Shown here: positions 6,963 to 14,985 of the stretch, in pieces
Layout: every line of letters begins with the position of its first letter
How positions within the stretch are numbered: the stretch's first letter is position 1
DNA from: DASXRA01 sp046734315
GTDB lineage: Bacteria; Actinomycetota; Actinomycetes; Mycobacteriales; Jatrophihabitantaceae
Reading direction: 5' to 3'
Length of the DNA: 16,084 nt
Assembly (NCBI GenBank): GCA_046734315.1
Contig: JBKPQY010000167.1
Span: 1-16,084, forward strand
Notes under the pieces: model-generated
Seen by the model: the letters and a program-made list of their open reading frames with translations, nothing else
What the model was told of the DNA's origin: nothing
The model's database searches: none
Translations under genes and position numbers: made by a program

Positions 6963-7664
6963 ATGACCGCAATCGGACACGACGTCAAGTTCGCTGTCTC
7001 TGAGCGGGGCATCCAGCTGAGCAGGATGCGGGTGCCGTGGACCCGCGATGCGACGAGCGGAGCGCTGCTGCTCCTCCTCGGCGCCTGGGCCGCGCTCGCA
7101 CCGTTCATCGGCCCTTATCTGGACTTTGCCTACATCCCGACTGCGGACACGGCCTGGTACTGGACGGCCGCACGCGCCTGGCTCGAAGTCGTACCCGGGG
7201 CTGCCGCATTCGCCGGTGGCCTGCTCCTGGTCGGCAGCACCAATCGAGCCGTCACAATCGCCGGCAGCTGGCTCGGCATCGCAGCCGGCGCGTGGCTGAT
7301 CATCGGCCCGTCGCTCACCGACGTTCTCAACATGACCCTCGGCACTCCGGACCCGACGTTGAGCATCCGCCGGCAGGCTCTCGAGGAACTGTCCTTCTTC
7401 TACGCGGTCGGTGCGCTGATCCTCTTCCTTGCCGCAGCGGCGCTCGGGCGGCTGTCGGTCCAGAGTCTTCGCGACGTGGCCGTCGCCGAACGGCGGGTCG
7501 CCCAGGCGGAGACCGTCGCGGATTCGGCGCAGCCCGCCGAAGACACTCAGGTTTCCCCGGCCGCCGCGGATGCAACCCCGCCCCCAGCAGCCGCGGACGC
7601 CGCACCAGCGCATCCGCTGACGTCCCAGCCGGAATATTTGCCCACCGAGGCCGGCGACGAGTAG
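6963..7664 (+). CDS. Four-TM membrane protein, SPW-repeat-like
   Basis: A 233-aa integral membrane protein of unknown function. ATG 6963 follows AGGAAGG (6951-6957); the GTG immediately before it at 6960 is an equally possible start. Counting from that GTG, hydrophobic segments lie at about 33-52, 78-94, 97-118 and 145-163. The first pair contains GAWAALAPFIGPYLDF and the third has GSWLGIAAGAWLIIGPSL. This G-x-W-L/A...P pattern, repeated, resembles the SPW repeat family of small bacterial membrane proteins, which I offer as a fold-level call only. Residues 165-182 form a charged amphipathic helix (SVQSLRDVAVAERRVAQAE), and the last 50 residues are an Ala/Pro-rich acidic, probably disordered, cytosolic tail. 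The gene is followed in the same direction by two more membrane-protein genes. Confidence 0.82.
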   Translation: MTAIGHDVKFAVSERGIQLSRMRVPWTRDATSGALLLLLGAWAALAPFIGPYLDFAYIPTADTAWYWTAARAWLEVVPGAAAFAGGLLLVGSTNRAVTIAGSWLGIAAGAWLIIGPSLTDVLNMTLGTPDPTLSIRRQALEELSFFYAVGALILFLAAAALGRLSVQSLRDVAVAERRVAQAETVADSAQPAEDTQVSPAAADATPPPAAADAAPAHPLTSQPEYLPTEAGDE

Positions 7665-7742
7665 CTGCTCCATCGTTGTCGGGTTTATGTGCTGGGCGCC
7701 GGGGAAAGGTCCAGGGGGAGGGCTTGCACGGAGGTGGTGCCG

Positions 7743-8087
7743 ATGCGTGTCGCTGGAGCACTGATGCTGCTCGGGTCGGCAGGTTGCGGCGTGTGGCTCG
7801 CGTTGCAGAACAAGGACATCATGGTTCAGGCGCGGGTTGGCGATGCGGTGTGGACCGGGCACCTCTATATGGTCTTGGTCTTCGGGGCGTTACTCGCCGC
7901 GTGGTTTCTGCTCGGCCTCGCTTTTCTCGTGGGTCGTCGCCGATCCGCGCACCGTCGCACGAGCCGGTCGGCACGGCGAGCTCCCGCCCCGGTGGCACGT
8001 CACCGGCCATTCCCACCGACTGCCGAGTACCCGCGCCGGGAGCCGTCGCTCGATGTGCGGCAAAGGATCCGAGCCCCGTCCAGGTGA
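7743..8087 (+). CDS. Small two-TM membrane protein, LapA (DUF1049)-like topology
   Basis: A 114-aa protein. ATG 7743 is chosen because GGAGGT (7730-7735) is 7 bases upstream; earlier in-frame codons have no such support. TM1 is residues 3-21 (VAGALMLLGSAGCGVWLAL), then a polar loop QNKDIMVQARVGDAVWTGH, then TM2 at 41-64, then a strongly basic tail (GRRRSAHRRTSRSARR). The L-A-L-Q-N motif after TM1 and the hydrophobic second helix ending in Arg recall the LapA/DUF1049 family, but similarity is limited and this may be a lineage-specific protein. It lies 78 bases after the four-TM protein on the same strand; no terminator was seen between them, so co-transcription is plausible. Confidence 0.7.
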   Translation: MRVAGALMLLGSAGCGVWLALQNKDIMVQARVGDAVWTGHLYMVLVFGALLAAWFLLGLAFLVGRRRSAHRRTSRSARRAPAPVARHRPFPPTAEYPRREPSLDVRQRIRAPSR

Positions 8088-8220
8088 GATGAGACGCGGG
8101 TTCAGCTAACCGGCCTTTCCGCCGCAGATAGCTGACACTCATTGTGAACAGCCCGTCCAGGTCTGATTTGCGCGACGCGAGCCGCGCGCCGTGCTGGCGC
8201 CTGACTCCAAGGAGGCAGCG

Positions 8221-8853
8221 ATGCAACCGGTCAGCTACCCCGTGCAGTTCTCTGTCGACTACCCCGATCGAGCCCTCAACCGAGCCAGCACGGCGTTTCG
8301 CATCGTGCTGGTGATCCCCATCGCGATCCTTCTGGGAGCGGTTTCCGGCGGGACGTGGCAGTGGTCATCCGGCCAGCACACCATGGAGGCGGCCGCAGGC
8401 GCCGGCGGACTGCTGTTCTTCGGGCCACTGCTGATGATCTTGTTCCGTCAGAAGTACCCGCGATGGTGGTTCGACTGGAACCTGGAACTGCTGCGGTTCA
8501 GCAACCGGGTGGGCGTGTATCTGGCCCTCATGGACGACCGGTACCCGTCGACGACCGATCAGCAGGCAGTGCGTTTGGAGTACCCCTATCCCGACGCAGA
8601 GCGTGATCTCAACCGCTGGCTGCCCCTGGTCAAGTGGTTGCTGGCCATCCCGCACTACATCGTGCTGTTCTTTCTGTGGATCGCCGCTGTCGTGCTCGTG
8701 ATCGTCGGCTGGTTCGCCATCCTGTTCACGGGCCGATACCCGCGGGGGATCTTCGACTTTCTCGAAGGCGTTATCCGCTGGCAGAACCGGGTGGTCGGCT
8801 ACGCACTCGTGCTGGTCACGGACGACTACCCGCCGTTCCGCCTGGCTGCGTGA
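8221..8853 (+). CDS. DUF4389 domain-containing membrane protein
   Basis: A 210-aa membrane protein with a textbook ribosome-binding site (AAGGAGG, 8209-8215) 5 bases before ATG 8221. DUF4389 proteins are widespread in actinobacteria and of unknown function. The N-terminus YPVQFSVDYPDRALNRAS is the family signature. TM helices lie near 24-44 and 58-76, with a long pair at 137-170. The domain is internally duplicated: KYPRWWFDWNLELLRFSNRV (79-97) and RYPRGIFDFLEGVIRWQNRV (172-191) align, each followed by a GxY hydrophobic strand and a D-D-x-Y-P end. The 3' end overlaps the convergent response-regulator gene by 28 bases, so the two stops lie inside each other's coding region. Confidence 0.9.
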   Translation: MQPVSYPVQFSVDYPDRALNRASTAFRIVLVIPIAILLGAVSGGTWQWSSGQHTMEAAAGAGGLLFFGPLLMILFRQKYPRWWFDWNLELLRFSNRVGVYLALMDDRYPSTTDQQAVRLEYPYPDAERDLNRWLPLVKWLLAIPHYIVLFFLWIAAVVLVIVGWFAILFTGRYPRGIFDFLEGVIRWQNRVVGYALVLVTDDYPPFRLAA

Positions 8854-9554
8854 TCGGGAGTTACCAAGGGATTCGTGTCGGTCGGTGCGCCGGCCGGTAC
8901 CAGGCCGGTCTCATAGGCCAGGACGACAGCTTGGACTCGGTCGCGCACACCAAGCTTGGTCAACATTCTGGCCACGTGGGTCTTGACCGTCGCTTCGCTG
9001 AGCGTGAGGGTGCCGGCGATCTCGGCATTGCTCATGCCGTGCGCGACCAGGTCCAGCACTTCCCTTTCTCTCGGTGTCAGGCTGGACAGGTCGCGGCTCG
9101 GCGACCCGGGTAACGCGGACCGCCGATTGGAGCTTGGCGCGAAGCGCTCGACCAGGCGGCGCGTGATGCTCGGGGCGAGCAGCGCGTCGCCGGTGCGTAC
9201 GAGCTGGACCGCGGCCACCAGGTGCTCAGGGGTGACGTCCTTGAGTAGGAAGCCGCTGGCACCGGCGGCCAACGCTGCGTACACGTACTGATCGAGATCG
9301 AATGTGGTCAGGATGATGATCCGCACCTGGGCGACGGCCGACCCGGCGGCCAGGATGCGCCGGGTGGCTTCGATGCCGTCAAGCTCGGGCATGCGAATGT
9401 CCATCAGCACCACGTCGGGCCGGTGTTTGAGCACGGCCGCCACTGCCTGCGCGCCATCCGCGGCTTCGGCCGCGACGTCGATTCCGGCTGCGTTGAGGAT
9501 CAGCCGGAATCCGCCGCGCACGAGCGCCTGATCGTCGGCAATGACGACGTTCAT
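8826..9554 (-). CDS. NarL/FixJ-type response regulator
   Basis: A 242-aa transcription factor activated by phosphotransfer from the adjacent kinase. The receiver domain (1-118) has the acidic pair D7/D8, phosphoacceptor D52 in VVLMDIRMPELDG, switch T83/T84 (ILTTFD) and K105 in GFLLKDVTPE. A linker of about 35 residues leads to a LuxR-type HTH (about 157-218): LTPREREVLDLVAHGMSNAE, then EIAGTLTLSEATVKTHVAR. ATG 9554 is the true start, since MNVVIADDQALVRGGF is the canonical beginning. It overlaps the kinase stop as ATGA, indicating translational coupling. The probable target is the divergent ABC operon, whose promoter region carries repeated palindromes (10870-10890). The C-terminal extension after the HTH (about 25 residues) is unremarkable. 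Confidence 0.95.
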   Translation of the reverse strand: MNVVIADDQALVRGGFRLILNAAGIDVAAEAADGAQAVAAVLKHRPDVVLMDIRMPELDGIEATRRILAAGSAVAQVRIIILTTFDLDQYVYAALAAGASGFLLKDVTPEHLVAAVQLVRTGDALLAPSITRRLVERFAPSSNRRSALPGSPSRDLSSLTPREREVLDLVAHGMSNAEIAGTLTLSEATVKTHVARMLTKLGVRDRVQAVVLAYETGLVPAGAPTDTNPLVTPDHAARRNGG

Positions 9555-10762
9555 GCGACGAGTCCCGTCGGCAGGACGGCGCGTACCTGCCAGCCGCCAC
9601 TGGGCTGCGGCCCGGCGTCCAGTCGTCCGCCGTAAAGCGATAGCCGTTCCCGCAGCCCGAGCAGCCCGCGCCCCGGTGCACCACCGCCGGTGCCGCACCC
9701 GTTGCCGTTGTCGCTGACCGCAATCACCAGCTTGTCACCCCATTCGACGCGGACCGACGTCGCCGCCTGGCCGGCGTGGCGCAGCACGTTGGTCAGGGCC
9801 TCCTGAATTACGCGGTACGCAGCCAGGTCGGCGCCGGGCGGCAGCGGCCGTGGCGTCCCACTGACCTGCAGTTGCACGGGTAGCCCGGCGGCGGACACCC
9901 GGCCGATCAGCGTGTCCAGCTCGCCCAAACCGGGCTGCGGGCGCATGGCGACGCCATCACCCGAGGGACTGAGCAGTCCGAGCAGGTTGCGCAGGTCGGC
10001 CATCGCGGTCCGGCCGCTGGCCTCCACGGCGAGGAGGGCCTGCTCGGCCTCATCCGGCGAGCTGGCGAGCACGGTGCGCGCCGCGCCCGCTTGGACGACC
10101 ATCACGCTCACGTTGTGCGTCACCACGTCATGCAACTCACCGGCGATGCGGGCGCGCTCGGCCTCGATGGCCCGCTGGGTAGCGGCCTCGTGCTCGTCCG
10201 TAGCGCGGCGCAGCCGCGCCGCGGAGTCGCGCAGGCGCCGGTGCAGTTCCCGGATGCCGAGCCCAGCGACCGCCGCCGGCACGATGGCGAACAGTGCGGT
10301 GAACCGGCCGGGAAACCGGGGCAGCGTGTCAGCAAACGTCGCGGTCGCCGCCAGCGTGGCGGCCAGTACGGCGCCGATGGCCAGGTTCCGGTACCGGCTG
10401 TGCACCACCGCGCTGTAGGCGGCGAACACCGCGGTACCGAAAGCGATCGGCGGCACAGAGGCGTCGCGCAGGCTGAAGATGGCACCGACGATCACGAGCC
10501 AGGCCGTGATCGGGTACAGCCGGCGGAACGCCAGGGGCAGCGCGGTGAGCGCCGCCGCGATGAGCGTCGTCGCGGCCACGGAGTGCGAGACCGTCGGGGC
10601 CACGATCGCGAGTTTGGGGACGAGGACGCCGTCCTGGGTGCGGTCATGTGCTACCTCGAGAACGGCGCCGGCCGCCACACCCACCGCGACGGCAGCGTCC
10701 AGCGCAAGCGCCCAGCCGGACGGGGCACTTCGCGGTTCGGCCCGCCGGAGGACGGCGAGCAT
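9551..10762 (-). CDS. Sensor histidine kinase (HisKA_3/NarL-type partner)
   Basis: A membrane sensor kinase of 403 aa from ATG 10762, or 409 aa from GTG 10780; neither start has a clear ribosome-binding site. Numbering from the GTG, the N-terminal sensor region has hydrophobic segments near 24-42, 56-81, 91-104, 112-124, 132-150 and 161-176, with almost no extracytoplasmic domain, so it probably senses within the membrane or through its partner transporter. A helical linker (180-208) leads to the HisKA_3 motif ERARIAGELHDVVTHNVSVM with phosphoacceptor His217. The HATPase_c domain shows the N-box QEALTNVLRHA (326-336), the G1 box DNGNG (357-361) and GLLGLRERL (372-380). The upstream member of the kinase-regulator operon, it is divergent from the ABC exporter. 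Confidence 0.94.
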   Translation of the reverse strand: MLAVLRRAEPRSAPSGWALALDAAVAVGVAAGAVLEVAHDRTQDGVLVPKLAIVAPTVSHSVAATTLIAAALTALPLAFRRLYPITAWLVIVGAIFSLRDASVPPIAFGTAVFAAYSAVVHSRYRNLAIGAVLAATLAATATFADTLPRFPGRFTALFAIVPAAVAGLGIRELHRRLRDSAARLRRATDEHEAATQRAIEAERARIAGELHDVVTHNVSVMVVQAGAARTVLASSPDEAEQALLAVEASGRTAMADLRNLLGLLSPSGDGVAMRPQPGLGELDTLIGRVSAAGLPVQLQVSGTPRPLPPGADLAAYRVIQEALTNVLRHAGQAATSVRVEWGDKLVIAVSDNGNGCGTGGGAPGRGLLGLRERLSLYGGRLDAGPQPSGGWQVRAVLPTGLVA

Positions 10763-10869
10763 CTCGCCGGCGCGTCCCACGGGGCCATTGTCGTCGTCCG
10801 CGGGCCGGAGAGCATCGTTCGTAATGGCTACGTCGCCTACATCCCGGGGATGACGGCGGCATGCGGATC

Positions 10870-10890
10870 AACCGGTTGCGGTAGCCGGTT
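10870..10890. promoter_or_regulatory. Tandem palindromic octamers, candidate operator in divergent promoter region
   Basis: AACCGGTT (10870-10877) is followed 13 bases later, start to start, by AGCCGGTT (10883-10890) in the 162-base gap between the divergent kinase and ABC ATPase genes. Two similar dyads in such a gap are what a dimeric NarL-type regulator could bind. Binding is inferred, and CCGG-rich words are common in high-GC DNA. Confidence 0.3.
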
Positions 10891-10942
10891 TCGTCATCGC
10901 GGGCGACGCGGCGACGGAGCACGCGGATTTACGGTCCCCGGC

Positions 10943-11629
10943 ATGGACGCACTGGTTCAACTTGAGAACGTCACGAAGCGATATGACAACCGCGCGGCGC
11001 CGGCAGTCGCAGACGTCAGCCTGGCGATCGCGGCCGGTGAGGCGGTCGCGATCATGGGGCCGTCCGGCAGCGGCAAGTCGACCCTGCTCAACCTCGTCGC
11101 CGGGATGGACCGACCGACCCACGGCACGGTCCGGGTCGGCGACCAGCGGGTGGACACGCTCAGCGAGACCGGTGTCGCCCGGTTCCGGCGGCAGCACGTA
11201 GGGATGATCTTTCAATTCTTCAACCTGCTCGACGACATGACGGTCATCGACAACGTGCTGCTGCCGGCCCTGCTCGCCGGCGTGCGGTCGAGTGCGGCGC
11301 GGCGGCGGGCCGAGGAACTGCTGGTAACGCTGCGAATCGCGCATCGGCGAGACGCGTACCCGGCGCGCCTGTCCGGCGGGGAGCGGCAGCGCGTGGCGAT
11401 CGCCCGGGCGCTGGTGAACCGGCCCACGGTGCTACTGGCGGACGAGCCGACCGGTGCGGTGGACAGCGCCACCGGAGCGGAGATCGGCGAGCTGCTGCTG
11501 GAGCTGAACTCGTCCGGGCAGACGCTGATCCTCGTCACCCACAATGCGGAGCTCGCGGCCCAGTACACAGATCGGGTCATCGGGCTCGCCGACGGCCGGC
11601 TCGCGTCGGATCTGGCGGTGCGACCGTGA
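10943..11629 (+). CDS. ABC transporter ATP-binding protein (LolD/MacB-type)
   Basis: A 228-aa cytosolic ATPase that drives the FtsX-type permease encoded next to it. Motifs are Walker A GPSGSGKST (39-47), Q-loop IFQFFNLL (Q91) with the F-N-L-L typical of the MacB/LolD class, signature LSGGERQRVAIARAL (143-157), Walker B VLLADEPTGAVD (163-174) and switch His200 in LVTHN. The A-V-D rather than A-L-D after the Walker B is a minor variant. ATG 10943 begins MDALVQLENVTKRYDN, the correct family start. The frame is open further upstream only because it runs antisense to the kinase. No obvious Shine-Dalgarno is present, so the transcript may be leaderless. Its last codons overlap the permease start as GTGA, indicating coupling. 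Confidence 0.95.
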   Translation: MDALVQLENVTKRYDNRAAPAVADVSLAIAAGEAVAIMGPSGSGKSTLLNLVAGMDRPTHGTVRVGDQRVDTLSETGVARFRRQHVGMIFQFFNLLDDMTVIDNVLLPALLAGVRSSAARRRAEELLVTLRIAHRRDAYPARLSGGERQRVAIARALVNRPTVLLADEPTGAVDSATGAEIGELLLELNSSGQTLILVTHNAELAAQYTDRVIGLADGRLASDLAVRP

Positions 11630-13986
11630 GCGCCGTCATCCGCGCGGCCCGCGGCGGCCTCGGCGGTCGCCGGCTGCAGGCGGTGATCATCGGACTGGTG
11701 GCACTTGCGGCCACCGCCGCCTCGACGCTCGCAGTCGGCATGCTCGTCGACTCGCACAGCCCCTTCGACCACGCTTTCGCGGCGCAGCACGGCGCCCATG
11801 TGACGGCGGCCGTCGACAGCTCCGTCGCGTCGTCGGCGCAGCTCGCGGCAACGACGCGGCTGCCCGGCGTGACCGCCGCGGCCGGGCCGTTCGCGACGGT
11901 CTCGGTCAATGCCGACCTCACCCAGCCGGGCACCCCGGGGAGCCGGCCGTTTCCGTTGCAGATCGTGGGACGGTCCTCCCCCGGCGGCCCGGTGGACGAC
12001 CTGACCCTGGACAGGGGCCACTGGCCCGTAAACGACGGGCAGATCGTGGTGTCGCGTTCCGTGCCGGGCGACATCGGGACGACCTTCGCGGTGGGCCCGC
12101 GGCGGTTGACCGTCGTGGGCGTCGCGGACTCGGTCACCAACACGGCGCAGGCCTGGGTGCGGCCGTCCGAGATCGCCGCGCTGGGCGGGTCGGCGGGTTC
12201 GGAGCAGGCGCAGATGCTGTACCGGTTCGCCCGCGCCGGCACGTCGTCGGCGATCGCCGCCGACATCGCGGCGCTGCGGGCCGGGTTGCCGCACGGGGCC
12301 CTGCTGAACACCACGTCCTACCTGAGCGTGCGGCACTCCGAGCAGAGCGACATCGCGCCGTGGGTGCCGTTCATCATCGCTTTCGGCGTGATCGCGCTCG
12401 CGATCTCGGTCTTCATCGTCGTCAACGTGGTCAGCGGCGCGGTGATCGCCGGAACCACCCGGATCGGCGTGCTGAAGTCGATCGGGTTCACCCCGGGCCA
12501 GGTGGTCGCCTCCTACGTGCTGCTGGTGGCCGTTCCCGGGCTGCTCGGCTGCGTGGCCGGCGCGGTGTGCGGGAACCTACTGGCGATCCCGCTGTTACGA
12601 CAGAACGCGCAGGTCTACGAGGTGGGCGTGCTCGGCGTGCCTTACTGGGTGGACGTGACCGTGCCGCTGGCGGTCCTTGCGCTGACGGCTGCCGGCGCGC
12701 TGCCGCCGGCACTGCGGGCCGGGCGGATGAGCGCGGTGCAAGCGATCGCCACCGGCCGTGCGCCCCGCTCGGCGCACGGCCACTTTGCGCACCGGATGCT
12801 TGCCCGGCTGGCCGGGGCACCCCGCGCGCTCACGCTCGGGCTGGCGGCGCCGTTCGCCCGACCCGCCCGGACAGCGGTGACGGCGCTCGCAATCGTGTTC
12901 GGCGCGGCCGCGGTGACGTTCGGCGCGGGGCTCGCGACCTCGCTGGACCGGGCTTTCGCCGAGACGTCGCAAGGATCGTCGCTGCCGGTGCAGGTGTCGG
13001 CCGTCCCGGACGCGATATCGCCCTCGGGCGGCAAGCTACATCGAACGGGGATGAGCGCGGCTCAGCAGCGGGCGGTGACCTCCGCACTGGCCGCCCAGCC
13101 AGGCACGCGCCGCTACTTGACGGAAGCCGATGAAGATCTCAGCCTGCCCGGGCTCGCCCATCCCGTGTCGGTCACTGCGTACGGCGGGGACCCGAGCTGG
13201 AGTGGCTTTGCGCTGATTTCCGGCCGCTGGTTCTCGGATTCGCCGAATGCCGCCGAGATGGTCGTGAACACGCTGTTCCTCACCGAGACCGGCACGTCGG
13301 TCGGCTCGACCTTCACCATGACCTCCGGCGGGCACCGGATCCCGGTACGGATCGTCGGCGAGGTGTTCCGGCCCGGAAGCGACGTCGACATTTACATGAG
13401 CCTGAGCACCCTCGCCACGGTGGACCCCGGAGTGGGCCCGCAGCAATACGACGTCGCGCTCCGACCGGGCACCCACCCGGACGCTTACGCCAACGCGCTA
13501 TCGGCCGCGCTGGGCAGCTCCTACTTCGCCAACAACGAGGCCGCCGGCAACAGCAGCGATCAGCTCTTTGCGGTGGTCACGTTGGTCGCCATGCTGACGG
13601 TCCTCATCATGATCGTCGCCGGGCTCGGCGTCCTCAACACAGTCGTGCTGCAGATCCGGGAACGTGCCCACGACATCGGCGTATTCAAAGCGATCGGCAT
13701 GACGCCGCGGCAGACGCTCGCGATGATCGTGTGCTCGGTCGGCCTCGTCGGCCTGATCGCCGGGGTGGTGGCCGTTCCCGCCGGGATCTACCTGCACCAC
13801 GGCGTGCTACCGACGATGGCGCACGCGGCCAACTCCGGCGTCCCGCGATCGCTGCTTGCCGTCTACACCCCGGCGGAAATCCTCATGCTCGGGCTTGCCG
13901 GCCTGCTCATCGCGATGGCCGGCGCACTCGGCCCGGCGGCGTGGGCGGCCCGTACCCGCACCGCATTCGCCCTCCGTGCCGAGTAG
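11626..13986 (+). CDS. FtsX/MacB-type ABC transporter permease (duplicated FtsX domain)
   Basis: A 786-aa permease, partner of the upstream ATPase (GTG start overlapping by 4 bases). The layout is two MacB-like halves. The first has TM1 at about 18-40, a periplasm-facing MacB_PCD-like domain at about 45-235, and a first FtsX block at about 242-377 with the coupling motif TRIGVLKSIGFTPGQVVASY. The second has a TM helix near 410-440 (RTAVTALAIVFGAAAVTFGA), a second extracytoplasmic domain (446-640) and a second FtsX block at 646-786 with HDIGVFKAIGMTPRQTLAMI. The C-terminus (RTRTAFALRAE) is complete. Such exporters are mechanotransmitters or efflux pumps for peptides, lipids or antibiotics. With the divergent two-component system, a role in envelope stress or antimicrobial efflux is inferred. 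The stop codon abuts a truncated relic on the opposite strand. Confidence 0.94.
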   Translation: MSAVIRAARGGLGGRRLQAVIIGLVALAATAASTLAVGMLVDSHSPFDHAFAAQHGAHVTAAVDSSVASSAQLAATTRLPGVTAAAGPFATVSVNADLTQPGTPGSRPFPLQIVGRSSPGGPVDDLTLDRGHWPVNDGQIVVSRSVPGDIGTTFAVGPRRLTVVGVADSVTNTAQAWVRPSEIAALGGSAGSEQAQMLYRFARAGTSSAIAADIAALRAGLPHGALLNTTSYLSVRHSEQSDIAPWVPFIIAFGVIALAISVFIVVNVVSGAVIAGTTRIGVLKSIGFTPGQVVASYVLLVAVPGLLGCVAGAVCGNLLAIPLLRQNAQVYEVGVLGVPYWVDVTVPLAVLALTAAGALPPALRAGRMSAVQAIATGRAPRSAHGHFAHRMLARLAGAPRALTLGLAAPFARPARTAVTALAIVFGAAAVTFGAGLATSLDRAFAETSQGSSLPVQVSAVPDAISPSGGKLHRTGMSAAQQRAVTSALAAQPGTRRYLTEADEDLSLPGLAHPVSVTAYGGDPSWSGFALISGRWFSDSPNAAEMVVNTLFLTETGTSVGSTFTMTSGGHRIPVRIVGEVFRPGSDVDIYMSLSTLATVDPGVGPQQYDVALRPGTHPDAYANALSAALGSSYFANNEAAGNSSDQLFAVVTLVAMLTVLIMIVAGLGVLNTVVLQIRERAHDIGVFKAIGMTPRQTLAMIVCSVGLVGLIAGVVAVPAGIYLHHGVLPTMAHAANSGVPRSLLAVYTPAEILMLGLAGLLIAMAGALGPAAWAARTRTAFALRAE

Positions 13987-14476
13987 GCCAGAGGTCGCCG
14001 AAGTGTTCTTGCCAGTCGACCGGGGAGAGCGGGAATCCGCTCACCGGGTAGAGCACACCTCCTGCGGCTCGCACCCGCTCGTAGAGCGCCCGGTTCTGAT
14101 TCACCAGGCGGTTGGCCTGCGCCGTGTCACCCGAGGGGAGCTGGATGAGGTTGAAGGGAAATACGACGTCTTCAGCTGGCAGGCGGAACAACGGTGTCGT
14201 GATCTGTCCGGTCGTGATCGGATAGAAGACGACCAGGCCGTAGTCGCCGAGGTCGTTCGGGGCGACCTCATCCAAGATGTCACTCGCGGTCTGCTCGACC
14301 GCGGAGCCGGGCAGGAAGGTCAGCAACCAGGGATGCGGATTCGACCAGTGACCCGTCGAATGCAGCAGTTCCGTGAAGCGGTCGAAGGATCGCAGGTGGT
14401 CGAGAAACGTCACCTCGTCAAGCTGCGCCCGGCTGCGGTCGTCGGCCAGACCGGCAAGCTGCCCTGCTGACACGCC
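13987..14476 (-). pseudogene. FAD oxidoreductase relic, cytokinin-dehydrogenase-like C-terminal domain
   Basis: About 163 residues match the substrate-binding C-terminal domain of FAD-linked oxidoreductases of the cytokinin dehydrogenase type (PF09265-like). Segments are LADDRSRAQLDEVTFLDHLR, then SNPHPWLLTFLPGSAVEQ (the H-P-W motif), then LGDYGLVVFYPITTGQ, then LFRLPAEDVVFPFNLIQLPS, then VRAAGGVLYPVSGFPLSP and DWQEHFGDLWP. The FAD-binding N-terminal half (about 300 residues) is missing, as are the last 20-30 residues, which normally carry the F-D-P...L-T-P-G-x-G-I-F end. Similarity stops within a base or so of the ABC permease stop codon at 13986. The surviving frame is clean but cannot fold a holoenzyme. 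Upstream sequence to about 14700 is unrelated. Confidence 0.7.
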
Positions 14477-14699
14477 GTGCCTACATTCCTTGCACATTGA
14501 ACGGGTCAAGGCCTTGCCGCCGCTTCCGACGCAAGCGCCAATCCGCAACCCTAGGAGCAAGCCGCTGGCTCGTCTTGAACGAATTTCACCTCGGTTCGCG
14601 CAGCCGCGAATTGGGCCAACCCCGCTACTGCGTGGAGGATTCGGCTCCGATCGGCTCTCCGGCGCGCTGGCTGCTCGCGATGTGCCGTTTCCACATGGC

Positions 14700-14985
14700 C
14701 GGCCCGGCAACGTGAAGCCGAGCCCAGCGCCGACGGCGATGGCCGTGGCGGCGATTGTGAACGCCCGGTCGTCGCCGGCAGCGGCCGACGACGCCCCTGC
14801 GGCGACCGTGGCCATCATCGCGAGGCCTAACGCGCCACCGATCTGCCGGGTGGTGTTGATCAATCCTGAGGCCAGCCCGGCCTGATGCATCGGCACCTCA
14901 GCCGTGGCGGCGATCGTCATGGGGACGAACGACAGGCCGATTCCCAGGCCGGATTGATGCCGTCGCGACGCCCCAGGCAGCAGAC
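14700..14985 (-). pseudogene. MFS exporter (EmrB/QacA, DHA2-type) C-terminal relic
   Basis: On the minus strand, LGIGLSFVPMTIAATAEVP, then HQAGLASGLINTTRQIGGAL, then GLAMMATVAAGAS and FTIAATAIAVGAGLGFTLPG correspond to the last three or four TM segments of a 14-TM drug exporter; the A-G-L-A-S-G-L-x-N-T-x-R-Q-x-G-G motif is characteristic. Upstream, RLLPGASRRHQ breaks the expected hydrophobic helix, pointing to a frameshift near 14955-14980. All of TM1 to about TM10 is absent. It shares a reading frame with the flavoenzyme relic downstream by chance; the 14477-14699 stretch between them codes for nothing recognisable. A MarR gene, a frequent regulator of such pumps, lies nearby at 15589. Confidence 0.72.

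Noticed and set aside
8130..8160. Dyad-like CTGACACTCATTGTGAACAG before the DUF4389 gene
   Set aside because: The halves match only with unequal spacing (CTG-A-CAC versus GTG-AA-CAG), too weak to call an operator.
10091..10942. N-terminal extension of the ABC ATPase (frame open for 284 extra codons)
   Set aside because: The extension is antisense to the histidine kinase and has no domain-like content; the family start is at 10943.
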